This document shows positions 1 to 10,583 of a stretch of DNA of 64,000 bases, in pieces. The stretch covers positions 2,356,001 to 2,420,000 of the forward strand of contig JBCAML010000001.1 of the NCBI GenBank assembly GCA_038503075.1, written 5' to 3'. Each line of letters opens with the position of its first letter. The first letter of the stretch is position 1. The position numbers were made by a program, and so were the translations under genes. The notes under the pieces are model-generated. The model was given only the letters and a program-made list of their open reading frames with translations, searched no databases and was not told the DNA's origin. The stretch comes from Gyromitra esculenta (lineage: Eukaryota; Ascomycota; Pezizomycetes; Pezizales; Discinaceae).

Positions 1-85
1 AGTAGCAAAGTAAAACTGCTTGTGACCTGCGGCTTAAAAGAAGTGAATGTAGGAAAATATATACGGTGCAAACTTGAATAACTAC

Positions 86-1204
86 TTAAAAATTAAAATT
101 ATTACCACCACCATCAGCAATACAGGCCTCAATCCTTCGTGACATAGACATAATATGATGGTTTATCCTTTCAACAGGATATTTCTTCCACTCATCCTCA
201 ACCACTTCCCTAATACCCTTTGCAGTAATCTTCCAACCTGATCTTTCTTTTATTTTATCTTTTATTTCATTCCAAATTGTCTCAATAGGGTTTAAATCAG
301 GAGAGTTAGCAGGCCATTCAATTTTTTTGAGTCCTAGTTTCTCTCGTGCAAGTTCATGATAGTCTTTGGTATGTGAAGGAGCATTATCTTCCATGATAAT
401 AAGACCAGATCGTTGAACTTTGGCTGCTATTGCAAAAGGAAACAACAAAGGATTCAAAATTCGTTCACGATAGATATACCAATCTATTCCACCTCTCCGG
501 TCTTTCCGCCGAGTCTTGAGCTCTGGGGCATTTTGTTGATGGTTACCCAAATACTCCTGCCACTCATACTGTATGAGGTCGGCTTCATATTCAGCTTGCA
601 GCTTTTTAACAGCTGCATCCCGTTCTTTTGGTGTTTCGTAGAGGGTCTTGTACATATGATAAGGAAGCTGTGAACCTAATATTGAATTAATATGTATATT
701 TATACTTAATCAAGGAGAGGATTACCTGAATATCCATAAAGAATTGCTCCCCAAAGCATGACTGTTAACCCAGTACTAAATCGCCGACCCACATTCCGAG
801 GTAGGTATGCCTCTCCAGGCCTTCGTAGTACTCCTCTTGCTCTTCTTCGCCTTAAATTTCCACTCTCAAAGTATGTCTCATCTGTAAAAATAACATACCG
901 CCAATCCATGAATTGATACTTGAGACAAAATGCAAGTCTAGTAGCTTTATGCTCATTGGATAACCCAGGCTTTAGTGTAGGCTTCCTTCGTTGAATTCCG
1001 TCATCTTTCAGCACCTTCTTGACTGTGTTTCCACATACATTAAGGTTCGCTATGTCAAAGATTAGCATTTAACAAGTACTTTAACGTAAGAAAACCATTG
1101 TAGTTCACTCACCTGCTTCAGCCAGCTCTTCAAATGTCATGCGACAATGTTGAGCATCCGATAAAGTCAAATCTATCAACCTTTGCTTTTCATCCGAAGT
1201 CAGG
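86..1204 (-). pseudogene. Tc1/mariner-type transposase, C-terminal part (main fragment of a gene split by LTR insertions)
   Basis: This fragment carries the catalytic domain of a cut-and-paste DDE transposase. Exons here are 1204-1113 (end of exon 1), 1049-726 and 675-86, with GT-AG introns at 1112-1050 (63 nt) and 725-676 (50 nt). Visible motifs are FTDETYF (first Asp), MEDNAPSH (second Asp) and SPDLNPIE (Glu); 34 residues separate the last two, giving DD34E as in Tc1. The sequence upstream continues at 8632-8749, 9166-9221 and 22695-22786 after removal of three LTR insertions. Phases match at every junction (exon 1 totals 343 nt, exon 2 324 nt, exon 3 590 nt), giving 418 residues and no internal stop. 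The gene was therefore coding-intact when first hit. No terminal inverted repeat is visible in the 85 bases downstream; it probably lies outside the window. Confidence 0.9.
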
Positions 1205-1359
1205 TCTCAAGGAGTGGGTTTCTGGTCAAGCTCTCAAGTATCCCTCGAGATGAGCAGTGCTACTTGAGTGGGAAACCAACAGCGAGAATGCGTGCGGAGA
1301 TTCTACAGGCTCTAAGAAGGGATCAAGTTAAGATGACTTGAAGACAGTGACAGCGACGG

Positions 1360-1768
1360 TCTCACGGTTGAGCCTCGAGTTAAGCCCTTCAGTATCCCTG
1401 AAGGTGAGCAGTGCTACTTAAGCGAGGTCACAACACGTTCAAAGAGTGCAGTGTTTCTCCAGGTTCTACAGTGGGTATACTTCAAGGCAAAGTATCAGCG
1501 ATGTTTCACAGCGACAGAGAAAGTTCTGAGATAGAACTGTGGTAGTATTTAGAGTAATACAGGTAGAAGTGAAACGAGAACGTTGCTTAAGGAAAGAAGA
1601 GTAAAAAGGTAAAACACAAGCAAAATCCACCGTTTAAATACCCCGCTTTTCTTAACAAAACCAATAACCGATAACAACCGAAAAACAATAACATTATACA
1701 GCGACCCGCAATCCTTAACAACCATCGAACCGAAACCTAACCCTATACCCAATCTTTAATCCGTGAAA
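1360..1768 (-). repeat. 3' LTR of element A
   Basis: The LTR is 409 bp and its termini on the element strand are TTTCACGG and CCGTGAGA, a near-perfect inverted repeat. The pol reading frame runs 13 bases into it and stops at 1756. It retains the AAGCAACGT leader motif (minus strand, near 1573-1581). Confidence 0.92.
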
Positions 1769-4700
1769 GTAGCCCCCCGTCTCAAGCGTGAGCTCCTGCG
1801 AACCTTAGGATTGGTATTGGTTGTCGTAGTTAAAAATACATCAAGGGCAGTTGTATCCTGAAGATCTTCGGCGGGTTCCCAGGTAGGGTGAGCATAGCCA
1901 GTCCATTCGACCAGGTATTGTTGTTGTCCACGGTGCATTCGTTGGTCGAGGATTTTCTCAATAAAGTATTCCTCTTGTTCGTTAACAACAATTGGTGACG
2001 GAGGGGGAATAACTTGTTCTGGAAGAGGGTCATTGGCAGCGGGTTTAAGAAGCGAGACGTGAAAAACAGGATGATACTTGACTGAGGGTGGAAGATCGAT
2101 TTCATACGCGAAAGGCGACACTATTTTTTTTACAGGATAGGGTCCCATCCACTTCCAATCAAGTTTCCGAGCATTGCGAACAGTTCGGATATTTTTCATC
2201 GATATGAACACCTGATCGTCGACTTGGTATGCTGGGGCAGGGGTTCGGTGCTTATTAGTAGCGGTTTCATGGACATCCTGGGCGGTTCGTATCTGCGTTC
2301 GGAGATAATCGTATAAGTCTTGCATTGTAGTTGCCAAGGTAGAGGAGTCTAGGCTTTGGGCAATTGTTGTAGAAGGAATAATGGAAGTATCAAAACGAGG
2401 GTGATAGCCATAGTTCGCAAAGAAAGGCGAGACTTTGGTACTAGCTGATTCCTGGTTATTGGCAGAGAATTCCGCCATCGGTAACCATTTACTCCAGTCT
2501 CCTTGTTGATAAGACACATAAGAGCGCAGGTATTGTTCCATGACTGCGTTCAGTCTTTCCGTTTGTCCGTCGGTCTCTGGATGAAATGCGGTAGACATCC
2601 GGGCTTGAATTCCCAGGCGTTGGCAAAGTTCCTTCCAGAAATGGGCTGTGAATTGCGTGCCTCGATCAGAAGTGATGTGCGTAGGTAACCCATGAAGCTT
2701 CCAGACGTGTTGTAAATATAAGTCAGCGACGTCCCGTGAATTGACTGTAGTATTACAGGGGATCAAATGTCGCATTTTTGACAAACGATCTACGATGACT
2801 AAAATAGCATCGTAGCCCTCAGATTCTGGAGGGCCTGTGACAAAATCCATTGAGATCTCTTGCCAGGGACGATTTGGGATAGGTAGTGGGCGGAGGACTC
2901 CTTGCGTGCGCTGGGTGACTGGTTTGGCTTTTTGGCATGTATGGCAGTTGCGTACATATCGATCGATAGATTCTCTCATCTTTGGCCAGTAAAAACTTCT
3001 ACTTATTAGTTCGAAGGTTTTATCTCGTCCTGGGTGACCTGCGGCAGGGGCATCATGGTGTCTTCTGATAAGCTCTAGGCAGAGAGGATCGAAGTTGGGT
3101 ACATAGAGATTTCCCCGATAGCATAATCGGTTATTTTCATTGGTACATTCACTTAAAGTGATCTCCTTTGACTGTTGGTCTTTGTTCCTCAGCGCTGCGA
3201 GTATTTTTTCCGGAAACCTGTCAGCAATATATCCTTCTAGAAAAAGCTTTTCTAGGGGAGCATCCAGTTCAGCGGCTTCATTTGACAAAGAAGCCGACAA
3301 CAAACTTATCTTGGGATCAATGTTCTCCTTCTTTAGCACCACTTGACTCTGGTGTGCTAATCTTTCATCCCCTTCCTTGGGGAGATCTCCTGATCTCCGA
3401 GTTAATGCGTCCGGTTTTCCTCCTTCTTTGCCTGGTCGTTATGTTATTACGACATCGAAACGAGATAAGTATTCTGCCCATCTGGCTTGGCGATGGTTGA
3501 GCTGCTTAGTACTCATAAAATATTCGAGGTTCTTGTGGTCACTGATGACGTCGATAGGATGTTTCGAACCCTCGAGTTCCGGGCGCCATTCCTCGAATAC
3601 TCTGATAATAGCCAGTAGCTCCTTGTCATAAATCTCATAGTTGCATTCGGCTGGCTAGTGCTTCTTGGAGAAGAAGGCTACAGGGTGTAAAATGCCGGCA
3701 TCGTCGTATTGAGATAGCACTCCTCCAGACACAAAATCCGAGGCATCGGTTTCGACTATAATCTTCTTATCGGGATCGAAATGAATTAGAATCGGGGCAG
3801 TGGTGAAGGCATGTTTCAGATTCTCGAAGGCGATGTCAGCTTCGACTGTCCACTCAAATGTAATCCCTTTTTTTGTCAGTGCTGTGAGTGGAGAGGCAAG
3901 TTTTGAAAACCCAAGGATGAATCTTTGGTAGAAATTTGCAAAGCCTAAGAAGGCTTGGACATCCTTGACACTCTTTGGGGTACCCCATTCTCGTACGGCT
4001 TTGAGCTTTTCCTCGTCCATCTTGATTCCATCGGGGGTAAGAATGAGTCCTAGGTACTTGGTAGTTTGTACTTGGAACTCGCATTTCTCCGGCTTTAGCA
4101 AGATGTCGTTCTCCTTGAGGGTTTGGAGCACCTTTCTGACGTGGACTTGGTGTTCCTCGAAGGTATCGCTATAGATAAGGATATCATCGAGGTAGGCGGT
4201 GCAGAAAATATCTAGGTATTCTCTCAGGCAGTCATTCACAAAGCGTTGAAAAGTGCCAGGTGCATTGGTTAAGCCGAATGGCATAACTTGATATTCGTAG
4301 AGACCATAACGGGTACGGAAGGCGGTTTTCCATTCGTCTCCTTCAGCAATGTGTATTTGGTGATAACCATCGCGGAGGTCGAGTTTGGTATACCACTGTG
4401 CTTTTGCTAGTCTATCAAGTGTCTCTCGGATAAGGGGAGAGGTATAGCGGTCCTTGACTGTAATCGCATTAAGGCCTCGATAGTCTACACATAAGCGGAG
4501 GGAGCCGTCAGCCTTTTTGACAAAAAGGACAGGGGATCCGGCAGGTGAAGAGCTAGCTCGGATGAAACCTTTTTCAAGGTTATCTTCAATGTATTTTTTC
4601 AGGACTATTAGCTCCTCCCGAGACATTCCATACAGAGGGCCGAATGGGGCTTCTTTCCCATCTTGGAGTTGTATCTTATGGTCATAGGATCGACGTGGGG

Positions 4701-5457
4701 ATAAGCCTTGAGCTTTCTTTTTGTCAAACATATCCAAGAAGTCATGATATTCGGCGGGGATCCTTGCTCTCCATTCCTCTTTCGTTGTTTTCTCCTCTAG
4801 GATTTTATTAATTTCATAGAGGGACATCGCATAAGCTTGCAGAGAACGTTTTCGAGTAAGGGTTCTGAAGCTGGCGGCGTTGATGAAAGACATGTTTAAT
4901 CTTGGAGGAGCGGGGATCGATGGAGTAGATACTACGGGGGAGTGAGGGGCGCAGTGGGTAGTGCAGAGTTTAGAGTTAAACTCAACGCGTTTGTCGGCGA
5001 AATGAAGCTGGACATCATGATGATTCATCCATGGTATCCCTAAGACTAAGGGGTAGTGGCCCAGTCGGGTCACGAAGCAGGGGGCTTGTTCTCGGTGGTT
5101 TTGAATGGACAAGTTGAGGTTAGTGATGTGGGTAATGTCTCCTGAGGCGACAGGGCGACCATCAATGACTTCAAGCTGTCGAGGTATTTTTAAAGAGGTG
5201 AGGGGTAAGGAGTGGTGACTCGCGAATTCTTTATCTATGAAAGCAAATCCTGAGGGTCTGGTATCCAATAGTGCGTGGGTTTTAATGATTTTATTGTTAT
5301 GGGAGATGCTACATGATATAACAAAGTGCTCCCCATCCAACTGATCCTCCATACACATATCCGATACTGAAAAACCTGAGATAGAAAATGCTGACAAAGG
5401 TAAAGAAATAGGAACCAAGGCGGGGTCACTGTTCGGCCTTGGTTGAACTAGTTTAAA
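1756..5457 (-). pseudogene. Element A pol polyprotein (protease-RT-RNase H-integrase-chromodomain), inactivated
   Basis: This pol is read in the -1 frame from the slippery site at 5457-5451 and spans 1,234 codons. The retropepsin site reads LLDTRPSG where elements B and C have LLDTGASG, so the DTG catalytic triad is lost. RT has YLDDILIYS. RNase H follows and is cut by a TAG stop at 3657-3655 (KKH-stop-PAECNYE); a second stop, TAA, lies at 3441-3439 where other copies have Tyr. Integrase has the HHCC zinc site (HHD..HPGRDK..CHTC) and the DDE residues (SMDF, SDRGTQF, GQTERLN). A chromodomain (YLVEWTGYAHPTWEP) and a basic tail end inside the 3' LTR. The long frames either side of the stops show recent decay. 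Confidence 0.92.
5413..5457 (-). promoter_or_regulatory. Programmed -1 frameshift signal, element A
   Basis: The gag frame reads T TTA AAC TAG: the heptamer is at 5457-5451 and the stop at 5450-5448. After a 6-base spacer including the stop, a 9-bp perfect stem follows (5444-5436 with 5421-5413, AACCAAGGC/GCCTTGGTT). Slippage by -1 enters the open pol frame. Confidence 0.85.
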
Positions 5458-6740
5458 GACTCATTGGAGGAGTCTGCTGATTCTAACGCGAAGAACTGAG
5501 GAGGGAGTGGTGGTGGTGGCAGGAAGGAGGCTGGGGGTGTACGGGTTGTAGGAGGGGCAGTGAGAGCTCCTCTCATGGTTGGCTTCTTGGGGGCGGAAGG
5601 GCAATTGGCGTAGGAGTGATCAGGGCCGGCGCAAAACATACATTTTCCGGTGGAACGGCGCCACTGCTTTTCCTCTTCTGATAGCTTCCTTCTTCCGTTG
5701 ACTATTGTATAGCGTTGGTCCTGAGGGGGGCGAGAGGTGTTGCTAGTACGGCCGAAGGACAGATCCATAGGGGCTAGTCCTCCAGGAGTGAAGGAAGAGG
5801 CAGGAGTGAAGGCGGCAGGGGCGCTGAACTGTCCCATGGTATCACGGGTATTCCCTCGCTTTTCTGCTTTGCGAGCACGGATGCGGTTATCCATTCGGGT
5901 GAGGGTCGTGATTGTATCATTGAGATTGGTGGGGACGATGGGGGCGAACACCATAGCTTCCTTCAGTTCTTCAGACATGCCGTGTTCGAGTGCATCCATT
6001 TTCGAGTTTTCATCGAAATTGAGTTGTCCCATGATTCTTTGAAAGTCTGCTAAATAAGCAGAAAACTCTCGCTTTCCCTGACGCAGCTGATGAAGTTCCC
6101 TTCGAGCGGTGCCGGTTGGGTCTGGGTCTCCGAAAGCGGTTTCCAGGGCGGCAATGAGCTGTTCCGCGCTGGTCCAAGTGGTAAGGCCGGAGGGAAGAAC
6201 TGTGTGGCGGACCTGTTCAAGAGCGGCTCCTTCTAACCGATTGATGGTGTAAAGGATCATCGTGGTCTCGTTGGCGAAGCGGTCCCGGTTAACAGTTAGC
6301 TTGGAGCGTAGCTGGAGTATAAAGCCCGGGAGCTTGGCTCGGGATCCGTTAAATTTCTCAGGGTCTGGCATGCGTTCTGAACGATGGGAGTTGGATGGCG
6401 GCGGTGGGGTAGCGGTGAGGTTAGGTGGAGCGGGGGGCGCTTGGGTAGCGGATCGAGCCTCATTCCGTTCTTGTCGTAGCCGGGCGATGAGGCTAGCGGC
6501 TTCGGTGACTCGTTGCTCCTGTTCCGTAGCATGGCGAAGGGCATTGTCGACCTGGATCTGAGCAGTATTGAGTTTTACCTCATTTTCCCGCTCGCTTTCC
6601 TGGAGAACATCGATCTGGTCCTCCAGGGCTTGGTTTAGTTCTCTGAGTTCATTGTAAAGTTCTGCAGGGTCGTCCCGGTAGGCTTGTGCGAAAGCTTCTC
6701 TGGTGGGGAATCGTTTTGCTGCGACGGCGGCTCCTTCCAT
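5448..6740 (-). CDS. Element A gag
   Basis: This 430-residue capsid/nucleocapsid precursor has an ATG at 6740. The N terminus has a heptad-rich helical segment (about residues 20-95), then a proline-rich linker, then a retrotransposon gag capsid domain (about residues 120-265, motif LETAFGDPDPTGTARREL). Near the C terminus is a CCHC zinc knuckle, CMFCAGPDHSYANC (C-X2-C-X4-H-X4-C). The frame is uninterrupted. It ends in TAG directly after the slippery heptamer. It resembles the gags of C (closer) and B. Confidence 0.92.
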   Translation of the reverse strand: MEGAAVAAKRFPTREAFAQAYRDDPAELYNELRELNQALEDQIDVLQESERENEVKLNTAQIQVDNALRHATEQEQRVTEAASLIARLRQERNEARSATQAPPAPPNLTATPPPPSNSHRSERMPDPEKFNGSRAKLPGFILQLRSKLTVNRDRFANETTMILYTINRLEGAALEQVRHTVLPSGLTTWTSAEQLIAALETAFGDPDPTGTARRELHQLRQGKREFSAYLADFQRIMGQLNFDENSKMDALEHGMSEELKEAMVFAPIVPTNLNDTITTLTRMDNRIRARKAEKRGNTRDTMGQFSAPAAFTPASSFTPGGLAPMDLSFGRTSNTSRPPQDQRYTIVNGRRKLSEEEKQWRRSTGKCMFCAGPDHSYANCPSAPKKPTMRGALTAPPTTRTPPASFLPPPPLPPQFFALESADSSNESLN

Positions 6741-6805
6741 GATGATGTTGGGAGGTTCTTATGTGGATTGGGTGGTAGAAGGTGTAGATGTTGGAAGCAA
6801 CGTAA

Positions 6806-7212
6806 TCTCACGGTTGAGCCTCGAGTTAAGCCCTTCAGTATCCCTGAAGGTGAGCATTGCTACTTAAGCGAGGTCACAACACGTTCAAAGAGTGCAGTGT
6901 TTCTCCAGGTTCTACAGTGGGTATACTTCAAGGCGAAGTATCAGCGATGTTTCACAGCGACAGCGAAAGTTCTGAGATAGAACCGTGGTAGTATTTAGAG
7001 TAATACGTGAGAAGCTTCGAAACGAGAACGTCGTGTTTGAAGAAGAAAGTGCGTAAAACACAAGCAAAATCCACCTTTTAAATACCCCGCTTTTCTTAAC
7101 AAAACCAATAACCGATAACAACCGAAAAACAATAACATTATACAGCGACCCGCAATCCTTAACAGTCCTCGAACCGAAACCTAACCCTATACCCAATCTT
7201 TAATCCGTGAAA
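6806..7212 (-). repeat. 5' LTR of element A
   Basis: The LTR is 407 bp with the same termini as the 3' copy. Most of it matches the 3' LTR closely, but a block at about 7002-7055 differs strongly from 1546-1603, and the AAGCAACGT leader motif has been lost. The primer-binding motif ACGTTGCTT follows at 6803-6795. Confidence 0.9.
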
Positions 7213-7366
7213 GACGGGTTATGAGGTATAACCGAGATTTGTATTGTAGAATACAAGAGTGGACAATAGAAGACGTTGCTTAAGAAAAGAAGAAGGAAAA
7301 GTACAACAGGAGGGCCTTCCTCTCGCTTATATACCCAAGATCCAACCTTTCGATGACACATGTCTG

Positions 7367-8510
7367 TGTTATACCTATTGGTAGCTTAGTTGGTTACGAC
7401 TTGAGTTCGCTTACGATGCACACATATGGACTAGCATTCAATCCCCGACCATGTCGGTTATTATTAATCTTGGTTGATTATTAATAAGATTCGGATTGAA
7501 TGTTTGGTTCCCTTGTGTCATCAATGGCCGACTTTTTTGATCGACACTTCCCCGATTCGCTTATACGTTGCGTCGCCGGTTAATTCCAACAATCACGCCA
7601 TACGATAATGAGAGGGGTAGCAGCGAAGGAAAGCATTCAGGATCTATGGGATTTTTTCATATTAGTTCATGTTATTACATAGCCTTTGTATTCGACGCTT
7701 GACTACTATAAGTAGTCCAGTGTTCTACTGTTGAGAAGTTTCATGGATAGCTGATTTTATTAGTTCGTCAGGTATAAGGTTACGAAGCTGTTGTGTTACG
7801 TTGTTGTTCCTTGTGTTTCTTTAGGTTTCTGTTGCAATGAGTCAAGTCTTTGTCATCGAATGAGTTGGAAAGTGGTATATAAGCGAAGGGATTCCCCCTC
7901 TTGTTGTACTTTTTCTTCTTCTCTCTTTAAGCAACGTCTTCTATTGTACACTCGCAGTATTTCACGAATACAAACTGGGATTACACTTCGTAATCCTTTG
8001 CCGTCGCCGTCTTCAAGTTATCATAACTTGAACCATTGGTAGAGCCTGTAGAATCTTCGTACACCCTCTGGTCATTAGTTTCTCGTTCAAGTAGCACTGC
8101 TTATCTCGGGGGATACCTGAGAGCTTGGCGAGAATCTCGCTCCTTGAGAAGAAGGGTCTTCTTCCAGATCATTAGCGACGAAGAACGAGCCTTATCAATA
8201 TTATATTGTTTCTAGCAAAATTACTTCCGTGCAATTTACTCTTTTACTTGTGAATTACTTTTATCTCGCTTAGCAAGGCCTTGGCCCTTCAGCGTTAGAT
8301 ATTAAGACCTTACTATTGGAAGTTCTTCACGGAACTTTGCTCGATCCCTACTTTGAACCCTACGGTTATCTTTTAGCGGTTCATAAGAAGCAGTTAGGAC
8401 TTGCGCCTGTGTATTGTGTTGCGGATAGCAACCGGGCAGGTTATAGCGTCTAGATTGTTATCTAAAGCTTCTTGGAGATTACCTGTGCGGTAAGAAGTAC
8501 CAGTCTTACA
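7367..8510 (+). mobile_element. E1: solo LTR of a third family (gamma), containing solo LTR H
   Basis: It starts TGTTATACC and ends GTCTTACA (TG...CA termini) and is flanked by GTCTG (7362-7366 and 8511-8515) within L1. Without H its own length is about 727 bp. A TATA-like CTATAAG lies at 7706-7712. The final 344 bp (8167-8510) is shared with E2 and E3. No gag or pol accompanies it. Just inside the left end is TAGCTTAGTTGG, a match to the pol III A-box consensus, but no tRNA fold is possible. Confidence 0.85.
7739..8150 (+). mobile_element. H: solo LTR (beta family) inside E1
   Basis: This 412-bp LTR runs from TTTCATGG to CCTTGAGA and is flanked by AGAAG (7734-7738 and 8151-8155). E2 carries the empty site (one AGAAG at the same point), which confirms the insertion. 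It has the TATA box, the leader motif AAGCAACGT and the B-type LTR end. Confidence 0.9.
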
Positions 8511-8631
8511 GTCTGACTCATTGTAAATAGAAATCAAAAGAAACATAAAGAACAACCACGACGCCAAGCAATTTTGCATCCGAACCGAACAACCAAACAC
8601 CCGTACCGCAATACAACAACCATCCATGAAA

Positions 8632-8749
8632 TCAGGATACTATTGCATCCCTTTCTGGAATTAGGTTCGGGTTTTAGATTCTCAGTGGCACATAGGTCTG
8701 GATTTCCGGTCTCCAGTGATCTCTTCTTTGCTCTGATAATGATATCTGA
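8632..8749 (-). pseudogene. Tc1/mariner transposase, exon 1 middle segment
   Basis: This lies between L1 and L2. It encodes the stretch from the second half of the first helix-turn-helix (DIIIRAKKRS) to the linker (NSRKGCNSIL), in frame with 9166-9221 upstream and 1204-1113 downstream once the duplications TCTGA and TCAGG are counted once. Confidence 0.85.
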
Positions 8750-9165
8750 TCTCACGGTTCAGTCCCAGTCTAAGCCCTTCTGTATCCCAGAAGGTGAGCA
8801 GAGCTACTTAAACGAGAACTGTTGCGATAAGAGTGACGAAGTTTTCTACAAGTCCTACGTGGGTCTAACTCCAGGCGAGTTAAGTGTGAGAGTGTTCTTA
8901 CAGCGACAGCGACCGCGAGGATTCTGAAGTAGAATCGAGATAGTATTTGAAAGAATACAGCAGAAGTAAACTGAGAACGTTGTTTAAGGAAAAGAGAAGA
9001 AAACCGTAACAACCGTCTAAGATCCATCCCTTATATACCCCGCAATCCCTCGCATGACTCATAACCGAAACACAGCCGAACAACAAAGACATTATAAAGA
9101 AACCATCATCCGTTGCGACCATTACTTCCCGAACCCTAACCCATCATTTCACTTCATCCGTGAAA
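8750..9165 (-). mobile_element. L2: solo LTR (alpha family)
   Basis: This 416-bp LTR reads TCTCACGG to CCGTGAAA on the plus strand and is flanked by TCTGA (8745-8749 and 9166-9170). It resembles the LTRs of element C in opposite orientation and interrupts exon 1 of the Tc1 transposase. It has no internal region. Confidence 0.9.
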
Positions 9166-9221
9166 TCTGAACAGGTACTGACAGGCACTCCAGTGTGGGC
9201 AGCAATCTCAACTAATTTCAT
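9166..9221 (-). pseudogene. Tc1/mariner transposase, exon 1 segment between L2 and C
   Basis: It encodes MKLVEIAAHTGVPVSTCSD, the start of the DNA-binding helix-turn-helix. It continues in frame into 8744 (after L2) and comes from 22695 (after C). The TTCAT at 9217-9221 is one copy of element C's target duplication. Confidence 0.85.
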
Positions 9222-9641
9222 TTTCACGGATACAAAGGATTAATCAGGTCAAGGATTTAGTAAGGGATTGTGGTTTCGGTTAAAGGTTATAATGTTTTTG
9301 TGTTTCGTTTGTTTTTGGTTATTTTTAGCTATGAGTCATAATGGTTGAAAAGCGGGGTATTTAAGAGATGGATTTTCTTCGCTTGTGTCTTCTTCTCTTT
9401 CTTTCCTTAAGCAACGTTCTTACTTTACTTCTATTGTATTGTTTTAATACTATCTCGATTCTACCTCAGAATCATCGCGGTCGCTGTCGCTGTAGAACAT
9501 TCTCACACTTAACTCGCCTGGAGTTAGACCCCGTAGGACCTGTAGAAAACATTGTCATTCTTATCGCAACGATTCTCGTTTAAGTAGCTCTGCTCACCTT
9601 CTGGGATACAGAAGGGCTTAAACTAGGATCGAACCGTGAGA
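9222..9641 (+). repeat. 5' LTR of element C
   Basis: Termini are TTTCACGG and CCGTGAGA. The TATA-like TATTTAAG at 9358-9365 lies about 45 bases before the leader motif AAGCAACGT (9409-9417). About 11 bases differ from the 3' LTR, all in the half after the leader motif. Confidence 0.92.
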
Positions 9642-9652
9642 TTACGTTGCTT
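9409..9652 (+). promoter_or_regulatory. Self-primer leader and primer-binding site, element C
   Basis: AAGCAACGT (9409-9417, near the expected transcript 5' end) is the exact reverse complement of ACGTTGCTT (9644-9652), which begins two bases after the LTR. No TGG-starting tRNA primer site is seen there. This is the arrangement of Tf1-type self-priming retrotransposons. The RNA cleavage and priming themselves are inferred. Confidence 0.7.
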
Positions 9653-10583
9653 TTCCCATCTACACCTCCTACGCCGAAGTAACAATGAGCTCCCCCGCCC
9701 CCGTCACCTCCTCCTCTGAAGGAGCCGCCGTCGCCACACCCCGCTTCCCTACAAAAGAAGCATTTGCCCAGGCCTATAGAGATGACCCCGTTGAGTTGTA
9801 TAATCGACTCCGGGAACTCAACCAGGCCCTCGAGGATCAGATCGACGTCCTACAAGAAGGAACGCAGGAGCTAGAAATAAAGCTCAACACCGCCTAGATC
9901 CAAGCGAACAATGCCAACCATCACGCCCAACAACAAGACCAACGGGTCAGTGACGCCTCAACCCTCATTGACCGACTACATCGTGAACGAAACGAAGCCC
10001 GCGCCGCCCTTTCCCTTCCCCCGGCTCCACCAAACCTCACTGCCACTCCTCCACCGCCATCAGCCACCACCCATCGCTCCGAACGAATGCCGGACCCAGA
10101 GAAATTTGACGGATCCAGAGCAAAGCTCCCTGGCTTCATCCTCCAACTTCGCTCAAAACTTGCGGTCAACAGAGACAGATTCGCTGATGAGAATACCATG
10201 ATTCTCTACACAATCAACCGCTTGGAAGGAGCAGCCCTGGAACAAGTTCGACACACGGTCCTTCCCTCAGGCCTTACAACTTGGACCAACGCCGCCGCCC
10301 TCATCGCCGCCCTGGAAACCGCCTTTGGTGACCCCGATCCCACCGGTACAGCCCGCCGGGAGTTGCATCAACTCAAACAGGGCAAACGAGACTTTTCCGC
10401 CTACCTGGCAGATTTCCAACGCATCATGGGACAATTAAACTTTGATGAAAACTCAAAGATGGATGCCCTTGAACACGGTATGTCAGAAGAGCTAAAGGAA
10501 GCCATGGTCTTCGCCGCCGCTACACCCGCAACCCTCAACGACATGATTCTAGTTCTCACCCGAATGGACAACCGTATCCGAGC

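Larger units (their letters stand above)
1360..7212 (-). mobile_element. Element A: full-length Ty3/gypsy chromovirus
   Basis: This 5,853-bp element has LTRs at 6806-7212 (5') and 1360-1768 (3'). Gag (6740-5448) and pol are separated by a -1 frameshift signal. It is flanked by GACGG (1355-1359 and 7213-7217) and sits in solo LTR L1. Domain order is gag, CCHC knuckle, aspartic protease, reverse transcriptase, RNase H, integrase, chromodomain. It is dead: pol has two stops and a mutated protease active site. Confidence 0.93.
1205..8631 (-). mobile_element. L1: solo LTR (beta family) disrupted by element A and LTR E1
   Basis: On the plus strand it starts TCTCAAGG at 1205 and ends CCATGAAA at 8631, and is flanked by the duplication TCAGG (1200-1204 and 8632-8636). 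Its own sequence is 1205-1359, 7218-7366 and 8516-8631, about 420 bp, matching the LTRs of element B. Element A and LTR E1 sit inside it with their own duplications. It interrupts exon 1 of the Tc1 transposase. No internal region accompanies it, so it is a solo LTR left by LTR-LTR recombination. Confidence 0.88.

Noticed and set aside
655..726. Break between two transposase frames near 655-706 as a mutation
   Set aside because: A 50-nt GT-AG intron at 725-676 joins them in frame; a second intron at 1112-1050 does the same upstream.
7367..7460. Gamma elements as tRNA-derived SINEs, from the A-box-like TAGCTTAGTTGG and a weak B box
   Set aside because: No cloverleaf can be formed; TG...CA ends, 5-bp duplications and a TATA box before the shared part fit solo LTRs better.
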